The notes: generated by a model from the sequence alone, not told the origin. 64,000 bases of DNA from Sandaracinaceae bacterium (GCA_020633075.1 JACKEI010000001.1:1-64000), one strand, 5' to 3'. Positions 53,182 through 61,794 are shown, counted from the stretch's first letter. Program-made: numbers and translations.

Positions 53182-53823
53182 GTGCGCCTCCACTGCTTCC
53201 TGGACGCGGTCTTCCGCGTGTCACGGGCGCGCGCCCGGCAGCTTCCGCTGGCTCGCTCCGCTCTCGGGCGTACGCTGGCCCTGGTGAGCCTCTCGAGCGT
53301 AGCTGCTGCCTTGCTCGTGGCGCGCGGACTCGAGCCGCCGCCCGTCGGTCCCTACGACGCCATCGTCGTGGCGGGCTGCCGCGTGCTGCCCGACGGAAGC
53401 CCCAGCCGCGCGCTGGCCCGTCGGGCCGAGCTCGCCTTGGATCTGTACCACCAAGGGCACGCGCCGCGCGTGGTGTTCACGGGGGGCATCGGCCGCTTCG
53501 GGCCCAGCGAGGCGTCCGTGGCGGCGGCGCATGCCGTGGCGCGGGGCTTGCCCGAGGAGAGCGTGGTGCTCGAGGAGCGCTCGACCTCCACGCGCGAGAA
53601 CGCCCAGTATGCGGCGCGCATCCTGGGCGCCGACGCGCGCGTGCTCGTGGTGACCGACGCGTACCACGTGTTCCGTGCGCGGCGGGTCTTCGCTCAGTGG
53701 TTCGCAGGAGCGGAGGCGGCCGGCGTGCCCCCGGCCGAGGAGGCCCTGGTCCACGCGCTGCCGCGCGAGCTCTTCGCGGTGCTCATCTACGGCGTGCGCG
53801 GAGACCTACGGGGCCGTCGCTAG
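53182..53823 (+). CDS. DUF218/YdcF-like family protein
   Basis: About 213 residues from GTG 53182; other in-frame GTGs at 53137 and 53284 are possible. An Arg-rich N-terminus and one membrane helix (LALVSLSSVAAALLVA) precede the DUF218 core: YDAIVVAGCRVLPDGSPSRA, RVVFTGGIGRFGPSEASVAA, EERSTSTRENAQYAARIL and LVVTDAYHVFRARRVF. SanA, ElyC and YdcF share this fold and are linked to envelope integrity; the biochemical activity is unclear. Located at the inner membrane with the domain probably periplasmic. It lies 171 bases from the divergent transglycosylase gene, so both may belong to envelope upkeep. Confidence 0.82.
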   Translation: MRLHCFLDAVFRVSRARARQLPLARSALGRTLALVSLSSVAAALLVARGLEPPPVGPYDAIVVAGCRVLPDGSPSRALARRAELALDLYHQGHAPRVVFTGGIGRFGPSEASVAAAHAVARGLPEESVVLEERSTSTRENAQYAARILGADARVLVVTDAYHVFRARRVFAQWFAGAEAAGVPPAEEALVHALPRELFAVLIYGVRGDLRGRR

Positions 53824-53847
53824 CAGCCCGTTCTTCGACGGGCTGCT
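53822..53847. terminator. Hairpin between convergent genes
   Basis: A perfect 9-bp stem AGCAGCCCG / CGGGCTGCT with an 8-base loop overlaps the last base of the DUF218 stop codon. No T-run follows on either strand, so it may be a weak terminator or just an RNA-stabilising hairpin. Confidence 0.45.
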
Positions 53848-53953
53848 CGAGCGCGGCTCAGGATGGTCAGCCTCCCTGGCTCGTCCGGCGCTCCTGCTCC
53901 GCCGTCCCGCATCGCCGCACCGCCGCAAAGCGGACAGCCCGCTCAGCCGCGAC

Positions 53954-54634
53954 TCAGCGGAACTCCCAGGTGAAGTCCAGGCGCCGGCGCGCGCGCTCCA
54001 TCTTGAGGGTGACCTGCGCGCTGCTGGCGGTGAGGTAGCCCTGGTTCTGGAAGCACACCTCGCCCGTGGCCGTGGTCACCGTCACCAAGGCGGGCAGCCA
54101 GCGGCCCTCCATGATGGGCCGCGTCTCCCAGCGTCCGCAGGGGTTGGCCTGCGTGATGGTGTTGGGCGCGCGCTCGACCCCGTTGCGGTCGACACAGACG
54201 GTGCGCTGCCCCACCTGCACCTGCTGCCACGAGACGCCCTGGTACTGGTTGTGCTCGGGCGGGTGCAGCTCGATGGCGGGGTCCACCATCTCCACGTTGT
54301 CCACCAGCAGGCTGACGTTCCAGTTGCGCAGGTCGGTCCACGTCTGGCCGGAGCCCTCGTCGATGGCCCGCAGCGACACGCTGAAGCACGCGGCGCTCTC
54401 GTCCATGCGCGTGAGGATGGCCTCGTCGGTCAGCGAGCCGGGCGGGATCTGGCGCTGGTTCTCGGTGGACGCGTGCAGCTGCTGCACCGTGTTGGGCATC
54501 ACGCCCCCGACCACGAAGGGATTGCCGATGGTGGTGATGACCTCGGCGTGCCGGAAGCAGCCGCTCAGCCCCAACACGGCGGTGACGGCGAGGGGCAGGA
54601 CGGAGAGCACGCGGGGAGCGCGTTTGGCGTTCAT
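53954..54634 (-). CDS. Lipoprotein, unknown
   Basis: 226 residues. Lipobox VLGLSGC (Cys26), no long linker. The body is beta-rich with four Cys residues (AACFSVSL, RTVCVDRN, ANPCGRWE, GEVCFQNQ), probably two disulfides. The opening HAEVITTIGNPFVVGGVMPN and the phrase DPAIELHPPEHNQYQG are distinctive but match no family I can name. It is probably periplasm-facing. The 239 bases upstream (to 54873) hold no recognisable gene or strong promoter. Confidence 0.68.
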   Translation of the reverse strand: MNAKRAPRVLSVLPLAVTAVLGLSGCFRHAEVITTIGNPFVVGGVMPNTVQQLHASTENQRQIPPGSLTDEAILTRMDESAACFSVSLRAIDEGSGQTWTDLRNWNVSLLVDNVEMVDPAIELHPPEHNQYQGVSWQQVQVGQRTVCVDRNGVERAPNTITQANPCGRWETRPIMEGRWLPALVTVTTATGEVCFQNQGYLTASSAQVTLKMERARRRLDFTWEFR

Positions 54635-54873
54635 GGGAAGAGACTCCAGAGGGGAGGTCGAGAGGGTGTGACACGGGCCACCCGGCCCGCCGTAGCGGCT
54701 CGGACGCTGGACGCAGGCTCGGATTCATTGGCGCGCGGGTCAAGTTCGGAATCACGGGGGGCGAGGGGCGAGCCGGGCGCGGCCCGACCCGGGCTCCGGC
54801 CCTTCGAGCGCACCTGCACCGGCCTGTCGCGCGGGTGTTGCCACCGTCCCCGTCGCGGGGTAGCCAAGCAGGC

Positions 54874-55599
54874 GTGAGCACCCACCCCCGAGCCGCGCGC
54901 CCCGCCGGCGCCATCGCGCGGCGTCTATTTGGCCCCGAGGTGGCCGTGGCCGAGGTGGACCCGCGCGAGGTGGACCCCGCACGCGTGCTGCTCGAGCCCG
55001 AGCAAGCGGCCGTGGCGCGCGCGATCGAGAGCCGGAGGCAGCAATACGCGGCGGGCCGTCTGTGCGCGCGGGACGCGATGCGCTCGCTCGCCATCGCGGA
55101 GGGCGCGGTGACCGTCGGCGAGGACCGCGCACCCTGCTTCCCGGAAGGGCTGGTGGGGACCATCACGCACACCCAGTGGTGGTGCGCGGCGGCCGTGGCG
55201 CTCGGCCGCACGCATCGGGCGCTCGGCGTGGACGTGGAACCCGACACGCCCCTCAAGGCGTCGCTCTTCAGCAGCGTGCTCACGCCCGACGAAGAAGCGC
55301 AGCTGGCCACCTACGACGAGCCCCTCCGCGGCCTCCTGGGCAAGCTGGTGTTCAGCGCCAAGGAGTGCGCCTACAAGTGCCAGTACACGCTCACGCGCAC
55401 CTTCTACGGCTTCCACGGCATGCGCGTGGAGCTGCCGGAGGGGCTGCGAGCCTTCCCCGATGAGGGCGAGTTCCGCGCGGTGTTCCTCCGCGATGCCGGT
55501 GACTTCCGCCCCGGGGACGTGCTCGCCGGTCGCTTCGTGCGCGCCGAGGGCTACCTCATGACCGGCGTCGAGCTCGCCCAGGAGTCGCGCGATGCCTGA
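54874..55599 (+). CDS. 4'-phosphopantetheinyl transferase (EntD-type)
   Basis: 241 residues from GTG 54874. EntD/Sfp-type motifs: the R-rich stretch ESRRQQYAAGRLCARDAM, VGTITHTQWWCAAAVA, LGVDVEPDTPL (Mg2+-binding Asp and Glu) and the catalytic FSAKECAYKCQY (KExxxK). It transfers the phosphopantetheine arm of CoA to a Ser of carrier proteins, needed for polyketide, peptide or fatty-acid assembly lines, none of which lie in this window. Its stop overlaps the ATG of the pyrophosphatase-like gene by 8 bases, so the two are tightly coupled. Confidence 0.92.
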   Translation: MSTHPRAARPAGAIARRLFGPEVAVAEVDPREVDPARVLLEPEQAAVARAIESRRQQYAAGRLCARDAMRSLAIAEGAVTVGEDRAPCFPEGLVGTITHTQWWCAAAVALGRTHRALGVDVEPDTPLKASLFSSVLTPDEEAQLATYDEPLRGLLGKLVFSAKECAYKCQYTLTRTFYGFHGMRVELPEGLRAFPDEGEFRAVFLRDAGDFRPGDVLAGRFVRAEGYLMTGVELAQESRDA

Positions 55600-56011
55600 C
55601 GCCCCGCTGCCTCCCCACGCCACCGTGCGCATCGAGGTCCCGCGCGGCTCGTTCATCAAGCGCGGCGCGGACGGCAGCGTGGACTTCCTCAGCCCCGTCC
55701 CGTGTCCCTTCCACTACGGATCCGTCGTCGGGGTCGCCGGCCAGGACGGAGACCCCCAAGACGCCGTGGTCCTGGGTCGGGGCGGCGCCGCCGGCAGCGT
55801 GCACCAGCTCCCCGTGCGCGCCTGCCTGCGCTTCGTCGACGAGGGCCTGCCGGACGACAAATGGATCTGCTCGGACGCGCCCCTCCGCACCATCGACCAG
55901 CGCGCGCTGATCGCCTTCTTCCGGTTCTACGGTCTGGTCAAGCGCGTCAACGACCGCCTCCGCGGCAAGCGCGGGGAGACCGGCTACCGGGGCTTCACAC
56001 GCACGCGGTAG
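55592..56011 (+). CDS. Inorganic-pyrophosphatase-like small protein
   Basis: 139 residues. It reads like a shortened family I inorganic pyrophosphatase: RIEVPRGSFIKRGADGSVDF, FHYGSVVGV, the metal motif QDGDPQDAVVLGR (DxDPxD) and PDDKWICSD, where the family has a further Asp and Lys. Active pyrophosphatases are ~170-180 residues and contain 'DxYPxNYG' (here PVPCPFHYG). The key acidic residues seem kept, so hydrolysis of PPi or a related phosphoanhydride is possible. Its 8-base overlap with the phosphopantetheinyl transferase gene implies a linked function. Confidence 0.75.
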   Translation: MPDAPLPPHATVRIEVPRGSFIKRGADGSVDFLSPVPCPFHYGSVVGVAGQDGDPQDAVVLGRGGAAGSVHQLPVRACLRFVDEGLPDDKWICSDAPLRTIDQRALIAFFRFYGLVKRVNDRLRGKRGETGYRGFTRTR

Positions 56012-56077
56012 AGCTGCCGCAGTCTTCTCGGGGGCGGAGGCGCGCGGCGAGGTCGGGGCACGCCTCGCGGGGGCAGC

Positions 56078-57073
56078 TCAGACCCCCAGGTCCTTCGCGG
56101 CCTTGTGCAGCGCGATGGACATCTGGTGGGCGTCGGCGTAGCGGTGCTCGGGGTTGCGGCGCAGGGCTCCGGCCACGATGGCCGCCAGCGCGTAGGGGCA
56201 GTCGGGCCGGAACGTGGCCACGTTCGGAGCGGGCTCACGGGCGATGCGGACCAGCAGGTTGCTGAGGTTGTTGTCTTGAAAGGGCGGGCGGCCGGTGAGC
56301 ATGTAGAAGAGCACCGCGCCGGTCTGCCAGACGTCGGTGGCGGGGGACACGGGGTGGTCGCTGGAGATCTGCTCCGGGCTCATGAACGACGGGGAGCCGA
56401 GCACCATGTCGTCATCCGTGATGGTGCCGCCCTTGGCGTCGTCCAGCAGGCGCGCGATCCCGAAGTCGATCAGCTTCACCTGCAGATAGCCGTCGGGGTT
56501 GCGCAGCAGGAAGATGTTCTCGGGCTTCACGTCGCGGTGGACGTAGCCGTGCAGGTGCACCGCCGAGAGCGCGGCCAGCAGCTGGCGGGTGATGTCCACC
56601 GCGGGGGCGAACTCCAGCGGGCCGTCTTCGCCGGCGGCGTCGAGAGCGCGGCCCTCGAGGATCTCCAGCACTTGGTAGGGGGTCCCGTCGGGCTCGAGGC
56701 CGCGGTCCAGCATGCGGACGATGTTGGGGTGGTGCACCGTGGCCGCTGCCGCGACCTCGCGTTCGAAGCGCAGCCGGTCGTGGGCGGAGCCCTTGAGCTT
56801 CTCGTGCAGCAGCTTCAGCGCCACGGCCGCGCCGGTCTTGGCGTCGCGGGCGCGGAAGACGGACCCAGCGGTCCCGCTGCCCAACACGCTCAGCAGCTCG
56901 TAGCGCTGCCCCAGCACCTCGCCCACCCGCGCGGCCGCCTGGCGATAGCCCGGCGCGGTGTGCTGCTCGAGCCCCACGGTAGCCAAGCCCAGCGCAGGCG
57001 TGGGACGCCGCATGCGCCACATCGGAGTATCCGAGGGCTCGTTGTCGCTGTCGTCGTGCTCGTCCCCGGTCAT
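56078..57073 (-). CDS. Ser/Thr protein kinase
   Basis: 331 residues from ATG 57073; a longer start at 57148 would run into the upstream gene. The kinase core is complete: Gly loop LGSGTAGSVFRARD, VALKLLHEKL (Lys), catalytic loop YVHRDVKPENIFLL (HRD), LIDFGIARL (DFG), GSPSFMSPEQI and DVWQTGAVLFYMLTGRPPF. About 60 residues before the kinase are acidic and disordered (DEHDDSDNEPSD). No membrane helix or sensor domain, so it is a free cytoplasmic kinase. It is last in a probable operon with the J-like, PilZ and RNase E/G genes. Confidence 0.93.
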   Translation of the reverse strand: MTGDEHDDSDNEPSDTPMWRMRRPTPALGLATVGLEQHTAPGYRQAAARVGEVLGQRYELLSVLGSGTAGSVFRARDAKTGAAVALKLLHEKLKGSAHDRLRFEREVAAAATVHHPNIVRMLDRGLEPDGTPYQVLEILEGRALDAAGEDGPLEFAPAVDITRQLLAALSAVHLHGYVHRDVKPENIFLLRNPDGYLQVKLIDFGIARLLDDAKGGTITDDDMVLGSPSFMSPEQISSDHPVSPATDVWQTGAVLFYMLTGRPPFQDNNLSNLLVRIAREPAPNVATFRPDCPYALAAIVAGALRRNPEHRYADAHQMSIALHKAAKDLGV

Positions 57074-57137
57074 CTGGCTGACATCCTGCCAGACACCCAC
57101 GGCGCGTGTCGAACTTCGCTCCTGCGTGCGCCCCTGC

Positions 57138-57560
57138 TCAGACCTCACCCTTGGCTTCGTAGTGCGCGCTCAGCGCCTCGTACGCGCCCATGAGCTTGTC
57201 GACCAGCGCCTGCGCCACGCGACGCTTCTCCTCGCTGCTCTGCTTCTTCGGGTCGTAGCGCTCGCGCAACCGGAAGTACTGCTCGCGCACGGTGTCCAGC
57301 GTGGCGCCGGGCTTCAGCTCCAGGTTGGCGAGGTATTGCTCGAGCTCGCGACGCACCAGCAGGCGGCCCACGGGGGCGTTGGACGCGGTGGGCGGCTGCG
57401 GCGCGCTCACGGCGTGGCTCTTCTGCGTCACCAGGTGCGGCGCCCGGGCGCGGGCGCTGCGCCGTAGCTGCGCCTCGGCCTCGAGCTCCGCGTCGCTCAG
57501 CTCCGCGACCCGGCGTCCGCGCACGGTCAGGCCGTGGCTCGCGACAGGCGGCGCGCTCAT
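57138..57560 (-). CDS. Degenerate J-domain-like protein
   Basis: 140 residues. The first ~75 are disordered and Arg/Ala/Ser-rich. The C-terminal ~60 residues resemble a DnaJ J-domain: YLANLELKPGATLDTVREQY, FRLRERYDPKKQSSEEKRR and AQALVDKLMGAYEALSAHYE. In real J-domains the loop between helices II and III is HPD, needed to stimulate DnaK ATPase; here it reads YDP. It would therefore not work as an Hsp70 co-chaperone and may be a binding module only, like Pam16-type J-like proteins. The ATGA overlap with the PilZ gene upstream suggests coupled translation. Confidence 0.72.
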   Translation of the reverse strand: MSAPPVASHGLTVRGRRVAELSDAELEAEAQLRRSARARAPHLVTQKSHAVSAPQPPTASNAPVGRLLVRRELEQYLANLELKPGATLDTVREQYFRLRERYDPKKQSSEEKRRVAQALVDKLMGAYEALSAHYEAKGEV

Positions 57561-57979
57561 GTCTCGGGCTCGGTGCGCGGAGGGGGTGGCGCGCTGCTGT
57601 TCGTGGTCGGCGCCGGCGCGGGGGGGCGCGGCAGCGTCAGGAGGCGCCCGATGAGCTGCTGCGAGTAGCGGCTCAGCTCGCGAAAGACCACGCCCATGCC
57701 GGGGGGGTCTTCCTGCACGCGCACCACCTCACCCACTCCGTGGATGGTCTCCACGTCGTCCATGAAGACCGTGAAGTTGAGGTCCACCAGGGTGCCGATG
57801 GCCAGCGGCGTCTGCGACTTCACGAACGCCCCGCTGCGCGAGATGTTGGTCACGTACTCGTGCACGAACGCGTCGAAGGACTCGAACTCCTTGTTGATGG
57901 TCACGCGCTGCTCTCGCCGGGCGGCCTCGGCGTCGCTTTCGTCCGCGTCTGCGGGAGGGGAATCGCTGGTGTCGCTCAC
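57557..57979 (-). CDS. PilZ-domain protein
   Basis: 140 residues. PilZ features: YVTNISRSGAFVKSQTPLAI (the D/N-x-S-x-x-G box) and VVRVQEDPPGMGVVFRELS. The upstream 'RxxxR' motif that completes the c-di-GMP site appears as RREQRVTIN, so binding of c-di-GMP is plausible. The ends are disordered (Asp/Glu-rich at the start, Pro-rich at the end). In myxobacteria such TIGR02266-like PilZ proteins are common. Its stop overlaps the start of the J-like gene by four bases. Confidence 0.88.
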   Translation of the reverse strand: MSDTSDSPPADADESDAEAARREQRVTINKEFESFDAFVHEYVTNISRSGAFVKSQTPLAIGTLVDLNFTVFMDDVETIHGVGEVVRVQEDPPGMGVVFRELSRYSQQLIGRLLTLPRPPAPAPTTNSSAPPPPRTEPET

Positions 57980-58024
57980 GTGCGTAGGCTCGAAGATCTG
58001 GGGGAGGTCGTCAATGCGCGAGTC

Positions 58025-59593
58025 TCAGTCGGCCGCGAGGTCGAACTGCTCGAGGTGGTAGTCGCGACGCGGCCGCAGCACGATGCGTCGCTGCAGGCGC
58101 TTGGCGGCCTCTTCGAGCGCCTTCTTCTCCTCGCGCTCCAGCAGGTCGCACACCGCGGGGTGCGCGCTGATGGTGATCTTGTACCCGGGCAGGGCGTCCT
58201 TTTCGCGCCGCATCTGCCGGAAGATCTCGTGGCAGATGGTGGTCTTGCTCATGAGCTGACCGGTGCCGTCGCAGAAGAAGCAGGGCTCGTACAACGTGCG
58301 CCCCAGCGACTCGCGGGTGCGCTTGCGGGTCATCTCCACCAGGCCCAGCTCGCTGATGCGCACGGCGGTCGTCTTGGCCTTGTCCTTCTTCAGCGCCTTC
58401 AGGAACGCCTTGTACACCTTGTCGCGGTGCGCGGCCTTCTCCATGTCGATGAAGTCCAGCACGATGATCCCGCCGATGTTGCGGAAGCGCAGCTGGTAGG
58501 CGATCTCGTTCACGGCCTCGAGGTTGGTCTGGAAGATCGTCTCGGCGACGTCCTTGCCCTTGCCCGTGAAGCGCCCGGTGTTCACGTCGATGGCGGTGAG
58601 CGCCTCGGCCTGGTCGATGATCAGGTACCCACCCGAGGGCAGCGGCACCTTGCGGGACAGGGCGCGCGTGATCTCTTCTTCCACGCCGAACTCGTCGAAG
58701 AGGGGGTCGTCGCCCTCGTAGAGCTTCACGTCGCCCGCGCGCTCCGGCAGGAAGAGCTCCAGGAACTCCTTCAGGCGCTGGAACTCCTTCGGGTCGTCGA
58801 TGATGATCTCGTTGATCTCTTCGGTGAACATGTCCCGCGCGGTGCGCAGGATGATGTCCGGCTCTTCGTAGAGCAGCGTGGGCGCGCGCTTGGTGGTCTT
58901 CTGCTTCTCGGCGGTCTTCTCCCAGACCTTCACGAGGTAGCCGATGTCGGACTTGAGCTTCTTCTTGGTGAGGCCCGCCGCGAGCGTGCGCACCACCACG
59001 CCTCCCTCGGGCGGCTTGATGGCGTCGATGACCTCTTTGAGGCGCTTGCGCTCCTGGTCCTTGCCGATGCGCTTGGACACGCCCACGTGGTCGATGGTGG
59101 GCATGTACACGGCGTAGCGGCCGGGGAGGGCGACGTGCGCCGTGACGCGCGCGCCCTTGGTGCTGATGGGTCCCTTGGAGACCTGCACCAGGATGTTCTG
59201 CCCCTCACGCACCACCTCGCGGATGGGGGTGCTGCGGGACACTCGCTGGCTGGCCTTCTGCCCCTTGCCGGCGCCGTTGCCGCCGTTGGCCCCGTCGACG
59301 TCGTCGGCATCCAGGAGATCGCTCGCGTCCTCGTCCGTGGAGGTCCGGGCGCTCGGGTCGGAGGCGGGCAGCAGGTCTTCCACGTGGAGGAAGGCGGCCC
59401 GGTCCAGCCCCACGTCCACGAACGCGGCCTGCATGCCGGGCAGCACCCGCGTGACCCGGCCGAGGTAGATGTTGCCTACCGGAGAGCGGTCGCGCTTGCG
59501 CTCCACGTAGAGCTCGCCCAGGAGCCCGTCTTCGATGAGCGCGACCCGCGTTTCACCGATGTCCACGTTGATGAGCAGACTGTTGTTCGCCAT
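58025..59593 (-). CDS. rng: Ribonuclease E/G family endoribonuclease
   Basis: 522 residues, the length of RNase G rather than the long RNase E. S1 domain: GNIYLGRVTRVLPGMQAAFV with DVGLDRAAFLHVED. DNase-I-like catalytic domain: TAIDVNTGRFTGKG and GGIIVLDFIDMEK hold the two metal-binding Asp residues, and CFFCDGTGQL is the Zn-link. The insert after the S1 start (about residues 85-110, Asp/Gly/Asn-rich) is longer than in E. coli RNase G. It processes rRNA ends and mRNAs. First gene of the probable operon with PilZ, J-like and kinase genes. A possible promoter (TATAAC, minus strand, 59716-59721) lies 123 bases upstream. Confidence 0.94.
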   Translation of the reverse strand: MANNSLLINVDIGETRVALIEDGLLGELYVERKRDRSPVGNIYLGRVTRVLPGMQAAFVDVGLDRAAFLHVEDLLPASDPSARTSTDEDASDLLDADDVDGANGGNGAGKGQKASQRVSRSTPIREVVREGQNILVQVSKGPISTKGARVTAHVALPGRYAVYMPTIDHVGVSKRIGKDQERKRLKEVIDAIKPPEGGVVVRTLAAGLTKKKLKSDIGYLVKVWEKTAEKQKTTKRAPTLLYEEPDIILRTARDMFTEEINEIIIDDPKEFQRLKEFLELFLPERAGDVKLYEGDDPLFDEFGVEEEITRALSRKVPLPSGGYLIIDQAEALTAIDVNTGRFTGKGKDVAETIFQTNLEAVNEIAYQLRFRNIGGIIVLDFIDMEKAAHRDKVYKAFLKALKKDKAKTTAVRISELGLVEMTRKRTRESLGRTLYEPCFFCDGTGQLMSKTTICHEIFRQMRREKDALPGYKITISAHPAVCDLLEREEKKALEEAAKRLQRRIVLRPRRDYHLEQFDLAAD

Positions 59594-59936
59594 GCAGAGA
59601 CCTTCAGGGGACGCTCGATATGGGACGAAGAGCGTCGTGGTGAGCGCGCCGGGGGCTCGTGAGAGCAGTCCCTCAGGCGCGAGGAGTGGAACGTTCGCGA
59701 GGTCGTCGCGCGCGAGTTATACCGTGACCACATGGCCATGATACCCACTCGCATCCTCGAGCCGTCGAGCGTGTCGCCCGCTTCGCGACCGGGAGCGCGT
59801 ACGCTGCCCGTCACATCGACGCTGTGATGAGGATCAACCATCTCGCGGCCGCAGGATATACGAAGCGACCGCGCAGATGTAGCGCGACGAGGATTATTCG
59901 TCACCGGGCGGGCTGGGCCGCCTGGTGCAGCGGGGC
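59594..59936. other. Intergenic region, no gene seen
   Basis: 343 bases between the CarD gene (stop side) and the RNase E/G gene. Apart from the -10-like TATAAC on the minus strand (59716-59721) nothing recognisable was found: no tRNA cloverleaf, no clear terminator and no credible short frame. Confidence 0.5.
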
Positions 59937-60461
59937 TCAGACGGCTTCGTCGAAGATGGACTCGATCTCCGCCGTGATCTTGTCTTCGTCCCGGCCGCGA
60001 GCGACCGAGATCTCCTTGACGATGAGGTTGCGCGCCGTCTCCAGCATGCGCCGCTCCCCGAAGGAGAGGTTCTTCTCGCAGCGCAGGCGGTACAGGTCGC
60101 GCATGACCTCGGCCGCATCGAAGGGGGAGCCCGTCTTGATCTTGTCCATGAACCCGCGGTAGCGCCGGTTCCAGGTCTGGTTGTCGAACGCGACGGGCTC
60201 TTCGTTCAAGATCTCGAAGATGTCCGTGATGTCCTCTTCGGACAGGAGTGTACGCAGCCCCACGTTCTTGGCGTTGCTGACCGGGACCATGATCTTGTCG
60301 GCGCCGGTGGGGCTGTCCGGGTCGCTGCCCAGCACCTGCAAGATGTAGAACTCCATCTTGTTGCCGCCGATGTTGCGCTCTTCGATGGCCACGACCTCGG
60401 CCACACCGCGGGCAGGGTACACTGCCTTGTCGCCCACCTTGAACTCGTGTTCAGCTTGCAT
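59937..60461 (-). CDS. cdnL: CarD/CdnL-family RNA polymerase-binding regulator
   Basis: 174 residues, close to the ~164 of CdnL. The N-terminal RNAP-interaction domain is typical: FKVGDKAVYPARGVAEVVAI, EERNIGGNKMEFYILQVL, IMVPVSNAKNVGLR. The C-terminal helical DNA-binding part (WNRRYRGFMDKIKTG, MRDLYRLRCEKNLSFGERRM) is well conserved. CdnL binds the beta subunit and stabilises the open complex at rRNA and other promoters; it is essential in Myxococcus. The ATG is preceded by a good Shine-Dalgarno sequence (GAGGGAG). The longer CarD with AT-hook tail is excluded by length. Confidence 0.93.
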   Translation of the reverse strand: MQAEHEFKVGDKAVYPARGVAEVVAIEERNIGGNKMEFYILQVLGSDPDSPTGADKIMVPVSNAKNVGLRTLLSEEDITDIFEILNEEPVAFDNQTWNRRYRGFMDKIKTGSPFDAAEVMRDLYRLRCEKNLSFGERRMLETARNLIVKEISVARGRDEDKITAEIESIFDEAV

Positions 60462-60682
60462 GAGGGCTCCCTCAAGAGAAATTTTCTTGTGATCGCGGTG
60501 GTTTGCGTCCGAGCAGAGGCTTCGGATGGACCACGCGGCCGTGTCATTCGGGGCGGCTCGTCAGCTTGTTGACGGTCGCGCCGAATACCAGCCTACAGGA
60601 CCGTAGAAGGACCTGAAGACGGCGAACTGTACTCGATGGAGGCTAGCGCGTCAACCGAAGCTGAACGGCGGTTCAGTTCTCG

Positions 60683-61510
60683 TCAGTGCTCGAGCGCGGT
60701 CAGATCCGGCAGCTCGTCGAGGTTGGGCAGCAGCACGATCTCGATGCGGCGGTTCAGGGCGCGCCCCTCCTCGGTGTCGTTCGAGGCCATCGGCTGCGTG
60801 TCACCGTGTCCGGCTGCGGAGATGCGGTTGGCCGGCACACCCTGAGAGATGATGTGGCGCGCCACGACCACCGCGCGCTCCGTGGAGAGCTCCCAATTGT
60901 CCGCGAAATTGCGGTTGTGGATGGGGACGTTGTCGGTGTGGCCCGCGATCTGGAACTCGCGGTTGTCGATCTCGCGCAGCACGGCGGCGACCTCGTTGAG
61001 CGTGCTGAGCCCCTCCTCCTTCAGCTCCGAGCGAGCGGAGTCGAAGAGGATGCCCGTGGGCAGCTCCACCACCATGCGGTTGCGCACGATGCGGACGCGC
61101 AGCCGGCCGCTCTCGATCATGGACCGGAACCGCTCGATCAGGCCGCGGAAGGTGGCCAAGCGCGCCTGGGCCTGGCGCTCACGCTCGCGCAGCTCCTCGA
61201 GTGCCCGCCGGGTCTGCTCCAGGTTCTCCGTGAGGGACGAGCGCTGATCTTCGAGCTCCTCCACGTTCTGGCCAAGCGCTCGCAGCCGCGCGGAGAGGTC
61301 GGCGTGCTGCTCCGTGAGCCGCGCCAGACGCGCGTCCACCTCGGCCCGCTCGCTGTTGGCCGCGTCGAGCGCGCTCTGGAGCTCCTGCACGCGGGCGCGC
61401 TCGGCGTCCAGCTCCTCTTGCGAAGGGCCGCAGGCGGCCAAGACGACGAGGCTGAGCGCCCCCATGAGGGACAGGATGTGCGGACGCCGTGGGGAGCGAG
61501 TGGTCGGCAT
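60683..61510 (-). CDS. OmpA-like peptidoglycan-associated lipoprotein with coiled coil
   Basis: 275 residues from ATG 61510, chosen because GGAG lies 6 bases upstream; ATG 61516 is the alternative. Lipobox LVVLAAC (Cys27). Residues about 30-125 form a long coiled coil (ELDAERARVQELQSALDAAN; ELEDQRSSLTENLEQTRRAL). The OmpA domain follows: LPTGILFDSARSELKEEGLS, IAGHTDNVPIHN and NWELSTERAVVVARHIISQG, with the Asp and Arg that clasp diaminopimelate (HTDN, LNRRIEI). It tethers the envelope to peptidoglycan. The coiled coil may span the periplasm or form a trimer, as in relatives of Pal/MotB-like proteins. Confidence 0.92.
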   Translation of the reverse strand: MPTTRSPRRPHILSLMGALSLVVLAACGPSQEELDAERARVQELQSALDAANSERAEVDARLARLTEQHADLSARLRALGQNVEELEDQRSSLTENLEQTRRALEELRERERQAQARLATFRGLIERFRSMIESGRLRVRIVRNRMVVELPTGILFDSARSELKEEGLSTLNEVAAVLREIDNREFQIAGHTDNVPIHNRNFADNWELSTERAVVVARHIISQGVPANRISAAGHGDTQPMASNDTEEGRALNRRIEIVLLPNLDELPDLTALEH

Positions 61511-61726
61511 GGTCATCTCCAGTTCGCGCACCGTACGGGGCGGAATCCGGGATGTCAACGCAGCCTCCGGATCGACGTGGCGGGGCAAAGATCCTCCCCG
61601 GACGGTCGAATTCGTACTTTCTCGACGTTTTTTCAAAATTGAGTGATTTCAACAGTTTATTCCGATAAATGGCTCCTTTCTGGGTCAAAAGAGACAAAGT
61701 TATGTATAAATTATGTTCGGTTGTGC

Positions 61727-61756
61727 TTGACACGTGACGTGACGTGACAATACGGT
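61727..61756 (+). promoter_or_regulatory. Near-consensus sigma-70 promoter of the histone-like gene
   Basis: A perfect -35 TTGACA (61727-61732), an 18-base spacer and TACGGT (61751-61756). The spacer is built of GTGAC repeats, starting CACGTGACGTGACGTGAC, which may be an operator. The 90 bases upstream are AT-rich, as in strong UP-element promoters. It is the best sigma-70-like promoter in the window. Confidence 0.65.
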
Positions 61757-61780
61757 ACGTTCGTTCTGCTGACCCCATCT

Positions 61781-61788
61781 GGAGGAGG
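61781..61788 (+). promoter_or_regulatory. Strong ribosome binding site GGAGGAGG
   Basis: GGAGGAGG ends 6 bases before ATG 61795, ideal spacing. It excludes an upstream ATG at 61744 and predicts high expression. Confidence 0.75.
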
Positions 61789-61794
61789 TCCACT

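Noticed and set aside
59594..59936. tRNA or small RNA gene in the CarD/RNase G gap
   Set aside because: No cloverleaf or conserved T-arm was found by eye. A tRNAscan/Infernal run would be decisive.
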